The notes below the pieces were generated by a model that made no database searches, had not been told where the DNA came from, and worked only from the letters and a program-made list of their open reading frames with translations. Position numbers and translations under genes: made by a program. From NCBI GenBank assembly GCA_027886175.1, contig JAJNNQ010000009.1, positions 15,039,501 through 15,103,500 of the forward strand: a DNA stretch of 64,000 nucleotides. Direction: 5' to 3'. This document shows, piece by piece, positions 43,101 to 57,100 of this stretch. Numbering within the stretch: position 1 is the stretch's first letter; every line of letters begins with the position of its first letter. Source of the stretch: Phylloscopus collybita (Eukaryota > Chordata > Aves > Passeriformes > Phylloscopidae).

Positions 43101-45067
43101 CTTCCTGGCCTTGACTGCCCTCTTGGTGCTAAAATTATTTTCAGAAGTAAAGGGGAAGTATTAAATCAGTTTTCCTTGAATCTTCATTTTTGCTCTATTT
43201 GCACCTTTTGTTGTAAAATTATATATAGGTATATTTGCTTTCTTGAGTTTTAACAGTGACACTGTTCTGCATTCTATTAGGGACATTTCAGTGAAAACAA
43301 ATGATTTTTATTGATTATAATACTCCTATTCAAAATAATACTATTTTTCTTTTCTATCTGGGTTAGGGCTACACAAGAAGTGAGGAAAGGGATGGGAAAT
43401 GTAGTGATATGTTACAGAGTAACACAGTTGTTTAGTAAAGCAAATACACACTGTCAGTGTTATTATTTTTGTTTCTGTTATTGTTAATAATCTCCATTTC
43501 ATTCCTAATAAGCACGATGGTGAGTTTCTGAGATATTTGACAAACTACCATGTAACAGTCCAACTGTAGTGAAGTCTTCTGCTGTTGAGAAAAGGCTGAG
43601 GGCATACCTTATCTCTTTCTACAACTGTCAGAAAGATTGTAGCCAGGTGAGGGTCAGACTCTTCTCACAAATTACAAGCAATAGGACAAGAGGAAAAGAC
43701 CTCAAGTTGCACCAGGAGGGGCTTAGATTGGATATTAAAAAAAAATTTGTCATGTAAATTGTTGTCAAGCATTAGAACAGACTGCCCAGGGAAGTGTTGT
43801 CGTCACCATTCATGGAGGTATTTAAAAGAAGTGTAGATGTGGTGCTTAAAAGAAGTGTAGATGTGGTGCTTAGGGACATTGTTTGGTGGTGGACTTGGCA
43901 GTGCTGGGTTAGGTGTTAGACTTGATGATCTTAGAGACCTTTTCCAACCTAAATGAGTCTGTAATTTTATCACTCTATCTTGGAAGCCATATTTCCACAT
44001 TTGTGTACAGGTATATATGTGCATCTAGTTATAGCTCTACAAATTGCATACTGTTTAATTTCTGTTTCAGGTTCTAGAAAGGAACAGAATTTGTAGCACA
44101 GAATCTTTTACACATTTTACTCAAGCCTCTTCATTATTTCTAGTTCTTACCGTTTTACCCTCCCAGAATCTTTGTGATATGTCCTGCACTTTTTAAGGTC
44201 TTTACCTTTTTTTAATTCATTCATTGCATGTTGTCTTCCTGTACCTTTGTTACTTATTAAAGCTGTTTCCTGGAATGTTTCCAGTGCTTCCTTCAGTCCC
44301 TCCCTTTTGTTTCCCTCCTATCCTCCCAGCTCATGGGAACTGAATGCAGGATGAGCCATCATCCCAAAAGCACTCGTCAGTCAATCTGAGCAACAAAATG
44401 ATGGCATTGCCAAGACCAATAAATAATATCTATTCATTGGAGATGGCTATTTGGAAAAATTTGATCCACTTGAGTTTTGTTCTGTCTGAGCATCCATTTT
44501 TAAATGTTAACCGTTTTTTACACAAAAGAAAAAAACAACTTTTCATTCTGTAAACTAGTTTTCATCATATATTTATTGGAAATGTGGGACTATTTCTTCC
44601 CAGATCATTATTCTTATACAGAGTACCAGAAGCCTTAAATCAGTTCTTACAGCTTTTCATTACCATCTATGCATTCAGCTCTCATATCTCTAACAGGAAA
44701 TGGGCTAGAAGTAATGTAAGTGCATTGGCAGGAAATATTGCAGATATGCCTTGAGTTTATTTCCCCTTCAATTTAAACCACCCTTACCTAGGAGGGCCTC
44801 TCTTTCTGCAGTAAATTTTTACCACTGACACAGAAACCAGAGGCTTTTAATAATCACTCTTATCAGAGACACATTCCCTTTACACATTATGATTTGTATA
44901 TCTCTAGAATTACCCCTTGCTTTAAAAATGTGTCACTCTTAATCTTTTAAATAATATTGCGTGAAACATTTAGAAGTTGTAAAATAAATTTCCTTGAAAC
45001 AAGAACATTACATTAGGGTTTCTTGCTTCCTGAAGTCAAGAAGTCATATGCACCTTGATTTTTAGCA

Positions 45068-45103
<36 letters not shown>

Positions 45104-48100
45104 CTGGATTCATTGAAATGTGTTAAGTAACTTAATCATAGTAGCTTTTATATTGCTTGATCAGAGCAAATAAACCTCTTAATACCTTGGATAAATCTTT
45201 CTCTTTAGGAATGATAAACCCTGACCATTTCCTTTCCCCCCATGGAAACTGGCAGTCCCCCTCCTGGCAGCTCCCATAAAGTGTTTATTGTGCCAGTGTT
45301 GGCTCTGTTATGTGTTTGCACTCTCAAATAGAGCTGGGTTTATGTAAAGCATGCATGCTACCATGCAGATCTTTGATCCACAGTGAGCAAAAGCTGTTCA
45401 TAGAGCTGGTAATAAATGGCTGAGAAGCTATTTAATGTGTCACAGCTGGGAACGACCAAGTGTGCTGCTGATCTGTTCCATGACAAAAGCAGTTAGGTTA
45501 ATTAAAACATCACTAAGGATGTTTTAAGGTAATTTGCTTGATTTTTGCCTTGAGACTTAGGAACTTAATCCCTTTCAGCTATCCTGCTTTCTCAATGAGA
45601 AGAGCTAATTGACTGTGTGACTGTCCATTTCAGGCAATCATACAATTGGTTCATTTAAATAACTTATTTCATAGGATTAAACTCAGTTATTTGATGATGC
45701 CCTGAAACAAATAAAGGCTTTCATGGGAATGCTTTTATTGTCTGACTACAGCTCACACCTTCCACACTCCCATTGGAAGCTCCCATGCTTCCATTCAGCT
45801 CTATTTCTCCAGTGGAAAATGGACTACAAGTTATGCAAGTTCAGTGATATATTCAGTCCCAGAATTGAGTAATGATATTTTTTCCTTATCTGTACTTAAA
45901 CTGTGTTCAAGTGCAGAGTAGTTCCTGCACTTAAGCACTTGCTATGTAGATATTGAGGCTGATAAGCACTGGCAGCCATTTCTTGTGCCTAGTAGCATGG
46001 GTAAGCTTGTCCTTATTCAGGGTAAGCACCATGCTTGAAACAAGCATTTTCACCTTGAGAACCTTCAGGCATTCTCTTTCTAGTGAGTTTTTGTTAGTAA
46101 GCAGAAGGAAGTGGAGCTGTCTGGATGAATTACACGATTTTGTCTGGTAGGCCCAAAGTTAGATGCAGTTCCATATTCCACGAAATAATAGATCCATGTA
46201 TCACTGGAGTTGACTCAGGCCTTCACACTTGCAAGATGTGTAAACCCACAGTCTCCAAAACGTAGGATACACAAAGACTAGTGTGCAAATATGATCTTGA
46301 AGTAACATTAGAATCACATAATTGTTTATGTTTAAAGGAACCTTAAACAATCACCTAGTTCCATTCTCTTTGTTATGGGCAGGAACAACTTCCTCTAGAT
46401 TAAGTTGTACAGAGCCCCATCCAACCTGATCCTGAGCCTTTCCAGTAACAAGCTCACAAATGCTCTGCCAACCTGTCTCAGTGTTTCATATTAACCCACC
46501 CTCATATTAAAGAACTTTTTCTTCATGTGACTTATTTTACTTAATAGGTTCTATTTGATCTATATCTATCCTCTCTCAGTTTAAAACAGTTAGGCTGTGT
46601 CCTGTTACCACATGCCTTGGTTAAAAGTCTCTCCATCTTGTAAGTCCCCTTTCAGTATTGAAAACCTGCTAGTAGGTCTCCCCAGAGAGTTCTCTTCTCC
46701 AGGCTGAACAAGCCTGACTCCCTCAGCTTGTCTTCATAGAAAAGATATTCCAGCCCTGTCATCATTAGTGAAGAAGGGATGTTGTATTTTATTGGCTTTT
46801 AAGCATATGTTCATGTCTCTGCTTAAAATGTAATTTTCAGGAGAATGTACTCCTGGAGAAGTTCTTTTCTGAAACAGTATTGACTCTTAAGGGGGAAAAA
46901 GGTAAAAAAACTGTTCTAACCTGACCATCAACTGCTTATTATTAATGTTTATTTTGCAGTGTGGAAACAATTAATGATGGCAATTTCCACATTGTGGAGC
47001 TGCTAGCTATGGATCAGATTCTATCTTTATCTATTGATGGAGGAAGCCCCAAGATAATTACCAATTTGTCCAAGCAGTCCACTCTGAATTTTGATTCTCC
47101 GCTGTATGTGGGAGGTAAGAGGATCTTGCTGTTTCTGATTTACTCTGGTAACATGCTTTAAGAAATGCATTCTTGTGTTTCTTAAAGAGACTCATTCATT
47201 GACATAATACCTCAAGATGAAACTTTGGCAGTTAATGTCAAATTAACAGCTTCAATTTTAAGAAATAATATGTCCTCAAACTACACTGGTTGCTTTTTTA
47301 TAATTATGTTTATTTTTTATGACTAAAATTTTGTAATTTTCTGCTGTTATTTAGCCTTTTAATATACTGAGGAAGTGTGCTTAACATTGTTTAGCTGCAT
47401 GAAGATTTAGTAATGCCTAGAATGGTAGCATTCTGTTTTTCTCATTTTACATTCCTATTTCCTTGTACTGGTGTCTGCAGGAAGTGATAGCAATGTATAA
47501 AGCATGAAGTATAATTTATGTCTGGAGATCTAACTGCTTAGGGCTGATAGGAGTTAGGACACTAGGTAAGAATGTGCCCAGACAGTTGCCTCACTCTATG
47601 TGTCAGGGCTTGGGTTTTGTTTGTTTTGACAAAATTGTTTAATTGTTTAACTTGAGCAGCTAAAGTATTTGAAAAATTTTTGATAATTTGATGCCATTTA
47701 CTCTGTAGTACTATGAGTTCAAACACATTGTTTTAACTAGCAATTCCTGATGGATTTCTGATTGGCCTGTGCAATCCAAGTAAAAGCCAGAAAATTCAGC
47801 CAACACTTAGTGCCTCCTTACTTGATAGCAAGTCCGAGTTCTTAGTGACCAGAGATTCAGCATGTTTTTAAAATACTTCTTAAATGCTAGATTTTTACGT
47901 TCAACTTAGTTTAACCTCATACTCTTAGAAGGGGCATGTAAGGAGTTTACTTCTGATGTGTTCTTTCTCTTAAAAATTATGTACTTTGTTTTTCATTTTG
48001 CTTCTTCCATTTATGTCTGAGAAAACCTTTTTAGGCTTAAGCCTTGCAAAAAACTATGCATCAGTAGTACATTTGTATGATGTACTGATGCCTTCAAACG

Positions 48101-51100
48101 AGGATTGCCCTCTGGAAGCACATTGCATTTTTTCCTGTGTATCACTTCTGTTTACAAGGTGTCCTGTGCCATATTTGGAAGAAGGGGTCCTAGACTCTGA
48201 TAAGGCACTGTGTGCTTGCTTACATGTATTGTCCAAATCAGTTTGTTTAATGACTGCTGAGGCCAATTGTGCCACTTGAAAGCTGAGCTTAGTGCAGAAC
48301 AATAATCCTCCTGTCTGTTATAAACACCTTCTGATGAAATGAGACCAGACTGCCAACTGCAAACATTTATTCTGGGCACATTCTTACCACTGCAATGTTG
48401 ATTTGTGACATATGGTTCTCTTCCTTGCTTCTTCACCCTGCAGATCTGTGCTTCCATTAGGAGAATCATGCTAATCTGCATCATCTTCAAGTATCATAGG
48501 AATAGCTTTAGGAAATAATCTTTTCTCTTAGTGGTTTGATATGTAAGAGCAGCAGTATTTTGCATTTTAGTGCATGGTCCTTAGGGAGGTCCTGTGTTTA
48601 TTCTCCTTTAATTCTTCCCATTCAGGCTTCAAACAGACATTTCTGCTGTCATAGAAAATGTTGATCTAAAAAATAATGAAAACCAATCATAGAAGCACAT
48701 AGTAACAAAATAAAGGGAAAAAATTCCAGTAGGGTGATGTTCAGCTCTTAATCTTTCCTCTTGCTATCTAATTTACCTATTTATGATTTCTAAAATTCTC
48801 AAGATGGGTGATTTTCACTCTTGTATCTTTATATTACCCATCTTTTTGAGATTCAATATTTTTCTCTTATCCAACTATATCTAGATTTTACATTACACAT
48901 TTTCATCAGTTAAGAACTTAAATTCTCGCTAGGTTTTTATGCAGTACTTTTATCTTTGCCAAAGTCTTAGTTTGACACCTAAATCATCATGTAGCTTACA
49001 CTTACTCTTACCACTTTCCTGCTAAAATGGCATTTCTGATAAGCATCACCTCAGCTGGCAGGCTGAAATTCAGACTTGACAGCAAACCCTTGTACAGTGT
49101 GTGCTCTCATTCCCTCTCTCCCTGCCTTTCTCCTTTCTATTTTTTCTTTTTCTTTGTTTTTTCTTTCTTTTTTCTTTCTTTTATTTTTTCCTTTTTTTCT
49201 TTCCTTTTTTTATTTTTTTTTTTAATGTCACAGTTTGAAAAGGGCAATTTTACATTACTTTTACCAAAAGTGAGTTATTTGATATATACCTTTTGGGGTT
49301 CTTTTGCCTTTTCCAAGTGTATGGCTCTTTTGTGTGGTCAGAATACACGTGCTTGTTATTTTTCAGTCTTTCTGTAACAAATTTCTGTAAATCATATTGA
49401 AAGTACATGGCTTTTGTAAGAATTCTTAAGGGACAATCTGTTTCTTCTCAAAAATTCTTCAAAGGAGTCACAGACATCACTGATACTTCACATTCTTCTC
49501 TCAGAAATTAGAGCATATTTTCCTAGTTGAGAGTGGCACCTTCTTTCATGGATGTCCCTATTTCTGAGACAGGTAGAGTATCAGCTGCTTCTCATTTGTG
49601 CCTGGTGTGTTCTGGCAGCCTCTACAATTAGATACTTGTTTCGACAGTTTTACTGTGTGACTGTTATTTAAGAGAGATTCCTACCATTTACCTCCTTGAA
49701 GAGTATTTTACCTATAGTCAGGTTCAGTGTCCAAAAGCTTAAAAGGGGGTAGGAACTACTCTCTTACCTTGCCAAAAATAGATCTGAAGTATTTGTATGT
49801 ATTGTTTCTTTGTCAGTTCTTTCCTAACTGGTAAAGAAATTTTTTTTTATATAAGAAGTATCTAAGAAATATTGCTAAAGAATATAAGCAGGTTTTACAC
49901 ACACCTACACCTTCTGACATTTGGTATCTTGCTAGAAGAAGCAGAAGTGTATAGACTGAAAGCTTGTGCATATGTTTGCATTGTGTTTCCAAATGTCTCC
50001 ATTATTAGAGAATATAGACAAAAAAAAATTTGAATCATGTCTGATATACCACCTATTGTCTGGTATCATACATACATGCTTATATGCTTCCCAGGAATCA
50101 CATCTGAGTTTCCTGGCACCTTCAAGTATAACATCTAGTTTAGCATTGCATAGGTGTGCTTAGTTTTATACAGCTTCTATTTTTAGAAAGAGTACTTTCA
50201 GTGTATCTATTCTGCTGAGATACTTGGAGCATTTTCTATGAACATTAGCTGAGTGTGGCTTTCAAGGGAGACAACAGGGTGAAGGGGCCTTGGTGACTCT
50301 TCCCTGTCCCTGGTTTGAGAATATGGCAAGTAGATGTGAGGAAATGGAATCTCATGATTATTTGCAGTCTGAGTCCTTTAATACAATAATTCAAAGCCTA
50401 TTTACAGTTTGGCCCTGGCTGGGTGCCAGGTGCCTACCAAAGCCACTCTATCACCCCCCTCCTCAACTGGACCGGGGAGAGAAAATACAATGAATGTTCA
50501 TAAGTTTGAGATGAGGATGAGGAGAGATCCCTCACCAATTACTGATGTGGCAAAACAGACTCAACTTGAAGAAATTAATTTAATGTATTACCAGTACAAA
50601 TCACTATAGGATAAGGAGAGGTGATGCTTTCTTAAGACAGCTTCCCCCTACCCCTCTACCTTCTCAGGCTTAACTTTTTTCCTTGTGATTATCTATCTCT
50701 TTCCTGCAAGCAATGCAGGCAGATGAGGAATATGAGATATGGTCAGTTCATCCCTTGCTTCCTCCTTGGAGAAAGGAGTCCTTCTCTTCTTCCAGTGTGG
50801 GGTCCCTCCCATGGGAGACAGTTCTCCACAAACTGCTCCTGCATGGGTCCCTTTTTTTTTCCCATGGGGTGCAGTTCTTCAGGAAAAGGCTGCTCCAGCA
50901 TGGATCTCCTCCATGGGCTGCAGGTGGATCTCTGCTCCCCTGTGGATGTCCATGGGCTGCAGGGCCACAGCTGCCTCACTGTGGGCTGCATGGGAATCTC
51001 AGCTCCAGTGCCTGAAGCACCTCCTCCCCCTCCTGCTTTGCTAACTTCAGTGTTTGCAGAGCTGTTCCTCATATATTCTCACTCCTCTCTGGTCACATCT

Positions 51101-54100
51101 GCACAATTACTCTTTTGGGTTTTTTTCCTTTATGGATATGTTATCACATTGCTGTTAGTACCATCACTGACTGGCTTGGCTGAGGCAGACTTGACAGGTC
51201 CATCCTGGAGCCAGCTGGACATGGTGGACACTTCTGGCAGCTTCTCAGAGAAGCCACCCCTGTAACCCCCCCACTACTCAAAGCCTGGCCACACAAACCC
51301 AATGCACTTATTTAACTGATAAGATCAAAGAAGATTAGGCTCTTCAACAGTATGGATACAATATTGTTCATTTCAGTAATCACTGAAGCCTAGCACAAAT
51401 GAAATTATAATAACCTTTAAATGAAAGGCAGGTCTGCTTCATAAGGTTGCACAGTATTTCTGCATGACTCTTAACTGTTCAGAGTAATATAGAAAATTAT
51501 TAGAAGTATCAGTTTACATGGTTAAGGAGCAACTATGCAGAACATTGCTGCTTTCTTGTCATTGTCTAAGTACCAAAATGAAAATTGTTGATTTTGTCTA
51601 GGAATAAACCTATGCAGCTCAAAAGAATATTTATTTTCAAGTAAACAGATCCTTTTTAATGCTCAGTGCACTTTGATTTCCTTTACTTGTGAGTCTCATG
51701 ACTCATTTAGGTATTTGTGTATTCATTATTAGAAAGCAATATCTTAAGGACTATCTACTATAGGCTAACGTTGCAAATAAGCTAAAAGAAAACAAAAAGC
51801 AGGGAGTAGGACTAGAAGGAACTTCATGTTTGCAAGAAAAAGTTTGATAGTAATGTTCCTTCTCAAATTATTCTCAATTACACCAGGGAAAGTGCATCAC
51901 ATACACCTACTGCTCTAATTACACCTGTAACAACTAAAGACTGTAACAGAGGAATTACTCTAAACATGGTCAACACTGGGCACATTTGCATTATCTAGAA
52001 GTGTTTACACAGAAGTAGTTTGGTGTTGAATTTTTGTCATTATTGACTGATTTAGACTGTAATGGCAAACTATGAATGGCTTTTAGTTTTGTTTTATTTT
52101 ATTAATCTGTTTTTGAGACATGCTAAACAGAAGTATTTTTGGTTTTGGAACCTCAACCTGTTAAACTCTCCTTTCCAAGAAATTTTCTGTAGCAAAACTT
52201 TGCATTTGAAATGTGTATGCTAGCTCCATTTTGATGAGCTGGTCCTACTAAATTCTTGTGGATTTGAGTATCTTAGCTTACAAAAAATGACATATCAGCT
52301 GCTAAATTTCAACAACCTTTGTTTTTCTGGGATTCAGAAGTGGTGTGCTATCCTGGACTTAAATGCTCTAGGTCAAAACCAGGCAGAGCTTGGTTTTCGC
52401 AGAGACTTTTTCACAGCTCTGAGCTTCCTTTCTGATAAAATCTATTATCTCTTAAGTGTGACTTAGACACTTACAGGTTTGGAGCTGGTTTACATGTATG
52501 CTTGACAGCCAGGACAATTTCCAAAAACTAGATTATTGTTTGTGGTTCTAGTCTGAATAGCTAAGAATAATTAATTAAGAAGAAGCATTCCTTTAAAAGT
52601 GTATTAAAAATAGAGAAAATGGTAGAGAAGATTGTGAGATTATTGCACTGATTATTTGCTGCTATTAATTTCCCAGGCATGCCTGTGAAAAATAACATAG
52701 CAGCATTACGCCAGTCTCCAGGGCAGAACGGCACTAGCTTCCATGGTTGCATCCGTAATCTGTACATCAACAGCGAACTGCAGGACTTCAGAAATGTGCC
52801 ACTGCAAGTGGGAATTCTGCCAGGTTGTGAGCCCTGTCATAAGAAAGTTTGTGTGCATGGCACATGCCATGCTACCAGCCAGTCAGGCTTCTCCTGTGAG
52901 TGTGAAGGAGGATGGACCGGACCCCTCTGCGATCAACAAACTAACGACCCATGTCTTGGAAATAAGTATGTCCTTTCTCAAGAAAAAGCAGTAGTGTAAT
53001 ATGCATATATGTCTCCTGTTATGTGTATTTTTTTTCATAAAAGTTCACACTTTCAAGAGGCAAAATAGCCTGGGCATGTAAAATTGAGAACAGCATCCAG
53101 GTTATATATTCTTTCCATAAACCTAGTGAAGGAAAGCCCCCAGTGTAGGGGGAGCAGATTCACACATCTCACTGAAGTTCTGCCTAAAGCCTGGGAGGTG
53201 CTATTACAAACTTCTGTATGGGCTTCTTTTGCAATGAGATGCACTGATGCAACTGTGGGTATGACCCTTGGCCCAAAAATAATTTTGAAGAAGTTGCAAA
53301 TGGAAAAAAAAAACCTATTTGCTTATTTTCAGTAGAATGAGGTAATAAAACTATTTTTATTATTATTGATAATAATATTCTCTACTGTGTTTTTGAAAAA
53401 TTATACAATGGGCAAATCTAATATTTTATGCTTTCAGAGTACCCCAGGTTTTAGCAGGAAAATAGATTTCAATCTTTATGGTGAACTTCTGTTTTAGTCT
53501 GAGTGTGTTAATTCTATTTACTGATTTGTGCAGAAAATTTTATTTTAGATATTTATATATGTCTATAGAGAGGTTCTTATATGTAAATGTATGGAGATAG
53601 AAAAAGATACGTATAATTGTTTATATGATAGTATTGATATCTATGCATATTTATCTTTCAAATTTACTATAAAGACAGATTCAGTTTGGGTTCATGGACT
53701 CCCAGCACAAGAAGATCAGAAACTTCAGAAGTTCAAAGTTATTCTGTATTTACTAATCTTGGGCAACAAGATGTCATTCTGTTTGTCCTTACCACTGTCC
53801 TTATTACAGCTTGGCAAACTTGGGGTTTTTTGTTTGGTTGGGGTTTTTTGTTTGGGTTTGGTTTTGTTGTGGTTTTTTTGTTGTTTTTGTTTGTTTGTTT
53901 GTTTGTTTTGTTGTTTTTGTGGGGGTTTTTTGGTAAAGCAGGCCTGCTCAGATCTTTTGGCTGCTGCTTTTTCAGTGCAGCATTTGCCTGTGTAATTTTT
54001 GACTTCTAAAAATGAGTGACCTAAGTTTGCTAAAAGATTCTAATACATGATTTTCAACTTTTGTATGAAATGATGTTTTAAATCATCTTTTCACATAGTG

Positions 54101-57100
54101 TGTGGAGAGTCTGACCCTTTAAAGTTTTTACTACAGTTACCATGCTTTGCAACACAGTTTTCTTTATATTGGTTATAGACTCTTTCAGTACCTTTAGGTT
54201 TTGAACTCTTCTCAGAGCTAGAGCAGTCAGGTTTTGAATGATATCATTGTGGCATTTCATTTTTATTGGTCTTTTTCTTAGGCTATCCTCTTTCACAGTA
54301 ACTTTAAAGAGAGCTAGTCACAGCAGGTTAAAAAATGCAAATGTGACTTTATACTTAAATACTTCAGGATTGAAAAAATAGCATCAAATTGTACCCACAA
54401 GTTCTACTATGAGAAAAGCCAGAAAATTTCTTTTAACTGTCCTTGAAATATTAGATTCTTCATTGGTTCTTATAACTGTGCACAGTAGCACCCAAACTGG
54501 GTGCTTTTTTGCAGCAAATAATGAATTCATCATTATCAGATGTAGGCAGTATCAAGGAAAGGACAGCAAGTGAGCACAGCGTTAATATTTTGTTTGCTCT
54601 TTAAAGTATTGCATTTGTTTCAGCTGTATACAGTGCTTTGAGTTTTTAAGAAAGAAAGTAAAACCAATTTTTTTTTTTTTGAGTGGAGGAGGGCTTTGTT
54701 GTTTTATTTCCTCCTGTGGGTTTTAATTCTGTATTTCTTGATTCATCTCTGAATTGTCTATTGAATAGATGCATTTTTATCCAATACAGTTTGACATTGT
54801 GCTTTATCTAAGCCACAGAATTGTCACTGAGATCTCTGTTTCAAAAACATAGGTGACCTTTTAGAGATCCCTGCACATCATGAAAAGGCTTAAGACACAT
54901 TAACTTCACCTACATCTAGGTGTTTGAATTCAAAATATAGTGACCAAAGTTTGTCCTCTAGTCAGTAAAGGAATAAACACATTTCAAAAGAATAAATAAG
55001 ACTTCAAATTGTCTTATCATCCTCTAGATAAGCTCATTTCTCCCCTGTGTCTGGAGCTTATGGCAATTTACATCCAACTTGAGTGCCTGACACAGGTACC
55101 TAAAATTAGATAGGATGAAACTGTGCCCAAGAGTTTGCACTTAGCTTGATGTTCCTTTCAGTAGAGTCTGAAGATTAAATTTAGATCTTCCAAGAGTGGG
55201 TGGGAACAAAGGTATGAGCATTGGCATTTTTTGCGTTGGCAAAGTCTAATCATCTTCTAAGTCAAAGCAAAACTTTACCAAAGATCTTGACACAGATTAC
55301 TTTGATATTCTTTGAAGTCTTGTGTAGACTATGACAGGATGTCAGTGCCACCTGAGTAACTTTGTAGATCAGATGTCCTAAAAGTGAATGTTTTAAAAAT
55401 GGTAGAAGATTAAATGCTGAACATAATGAAAACTAAACAAAAGCTATCTGCCCTGTGATACTGTCTAAGCCTTTCGTTTTGAATTGCTTAATAACAGTCT
55501 TGGAATATTAGACTTCCTGAATACAGACTTCAACCACAGGAACAAATTTGAATTTTTGTAGAGAACATGGTTGCTTCAAAATACGGACTAATAGAGAAGT
55601 TTGAGGTGCTTAACCAATTAGTTTTCTATTTGCAGGTTTTAATCCCAGACTGGTTATGTTATTTTAAAAAATTCAAAATGAGATGTTGCTCCTAATAGAC
55701 TTCTTTTAAGACAACATGCAATTTTACATTAATTTTTTGCTATCTTCAAATTAAAACAAATTATTTTGGTTTAGATCGAATTGTATTTTTCTATTTTTTT
55801 ATCTCATTTTTTTCATTTATTTAGGTGGCTGTCATGACATACTAAGGAGGTTGTGAGTTCTAGAGTTGTTCACTATAGAGAGGAGAAACATTAGAGAACA
55901 GAAACATCAGGAAGGGTGACTTGTATGTCAGGATTGCATTTCTCCCCACAGAGGAGTTTTCACTGTGATATCCCTAGGAAACAGTATGTAGATGGAAAAT
56001 TTTTCTATGGAAACAACAGTTAAAGAGAATAACACTATTTTTGGAAGGAAGTTATTGATCCTATGCTGTCAAATGAGGAAAGGGAAGTAATTTTATTCCA
56101 AGTCATTGGTGATGGTTTCAGAAGATGAAATCCCCTAATGTTCAGCATACAGCTAGGAACAGGTAATTAAGCATCCTTCTTTTGGGAAACACCACCTCTC
56201 TCAAAGAGAAGACCAGCTGTGTGTTCCCATACTGTTCCCACCAGTATGTTCCCATACTACTGTACATCAAAACTTAGCAGGTGCAGATTAACTCACAATC
56301 TTTTTTTTCTTAACAAGATTTGAGCCTGCAACAAATGTTTATTGAAGCTCAACTGGGAAATTAGTTGCTTTAATCACTTTGGGTGAGACTTGATAATGCA
56401 CAGCCTCATCTAGTGTGAGGTTTGGTATGAATTCTGGGTGAGTGCTGTTGCCTTGCAGTGGAGCACAGACCTGCCTCAGACGTTACAAGATCCTGCTACT
56501 TGCAGATGGCAATACAGACTAATGTATCTGAAGGGAAAGCCCGTGTTCAGCTTGAGACTACTATTGCTTGAGTCAGAATAGTTCCTCTTAGGAAGTGCCT
56601 GACCTGTCCTTGTGCTGGGAGCCCCATATTTCATGAGTGACAATATGGAGTTTCTTTTAAATGATAGACGAACCAGAATTTCAGGTGAGTTTCTTTTTTC
56701 TTTGGCTTGATTTTGCTGTGTTCTTCTCAAAAGCATGCTTAAAATTTAGGTAGACAGGAAATGTTGTTTTTTAGTAACTGTGGCCTGTAAAATTTTTCCA
56801 TAACACATCTACAGTGGCTATTTTCTGGTGAGGGGGAGTTCTATACTGCAGCTTGTTTTGTGTCAACCTGCATACCAATTATAAACCACTTCACTGTGTC
56901 TCACTGAAAAAGTCCATTAGAAACAAAAGCAATTTCTTCTGAGTACAGTCCAAAGTATTTGTAGTTAATGTTGCTTAGCCTGAACTTTGATGAATAATTT
57001 ATTTTTATTCTCTTGGGCTTGTTTCCCCTGTAGATGTGTGCATGGTACCTGCTTGCCGATCAATGCATTTTCATACAGTTGTAAATGCCTGCAGGGACAT

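Larger units (their letters stand above)
42423..46959 (+). other. SLIT2: SLIT2 intron, 4.5 kb, within laminin G
   Basis: GT-AG intron with a sense CR1 (43583-43975), a T32 run (45070-45101), an antisense CR1 (46308-46775), and a unique stretch at 45270-45760 that looks like a candidate conserved element. Confidence 0.9.
47115..52676 (+). other. SLIT2: SLIT2 intron, 5.6 kb, end of laminin G
   Basis: GT-AG intron containing a pyrimidine-rich tract (49105-49223) and a minus-strand ERV-type solo LTR at about 50400-51305. The rest is unique AT-rich DNA. Confidence 0.9.

Noticed and set aside
50723..51265. 180-codon open frame over the LTR region
   Set aside because: Lies in the LTR, antisense to it, and overlaps other frames. 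LTRs do not encode proteins there.
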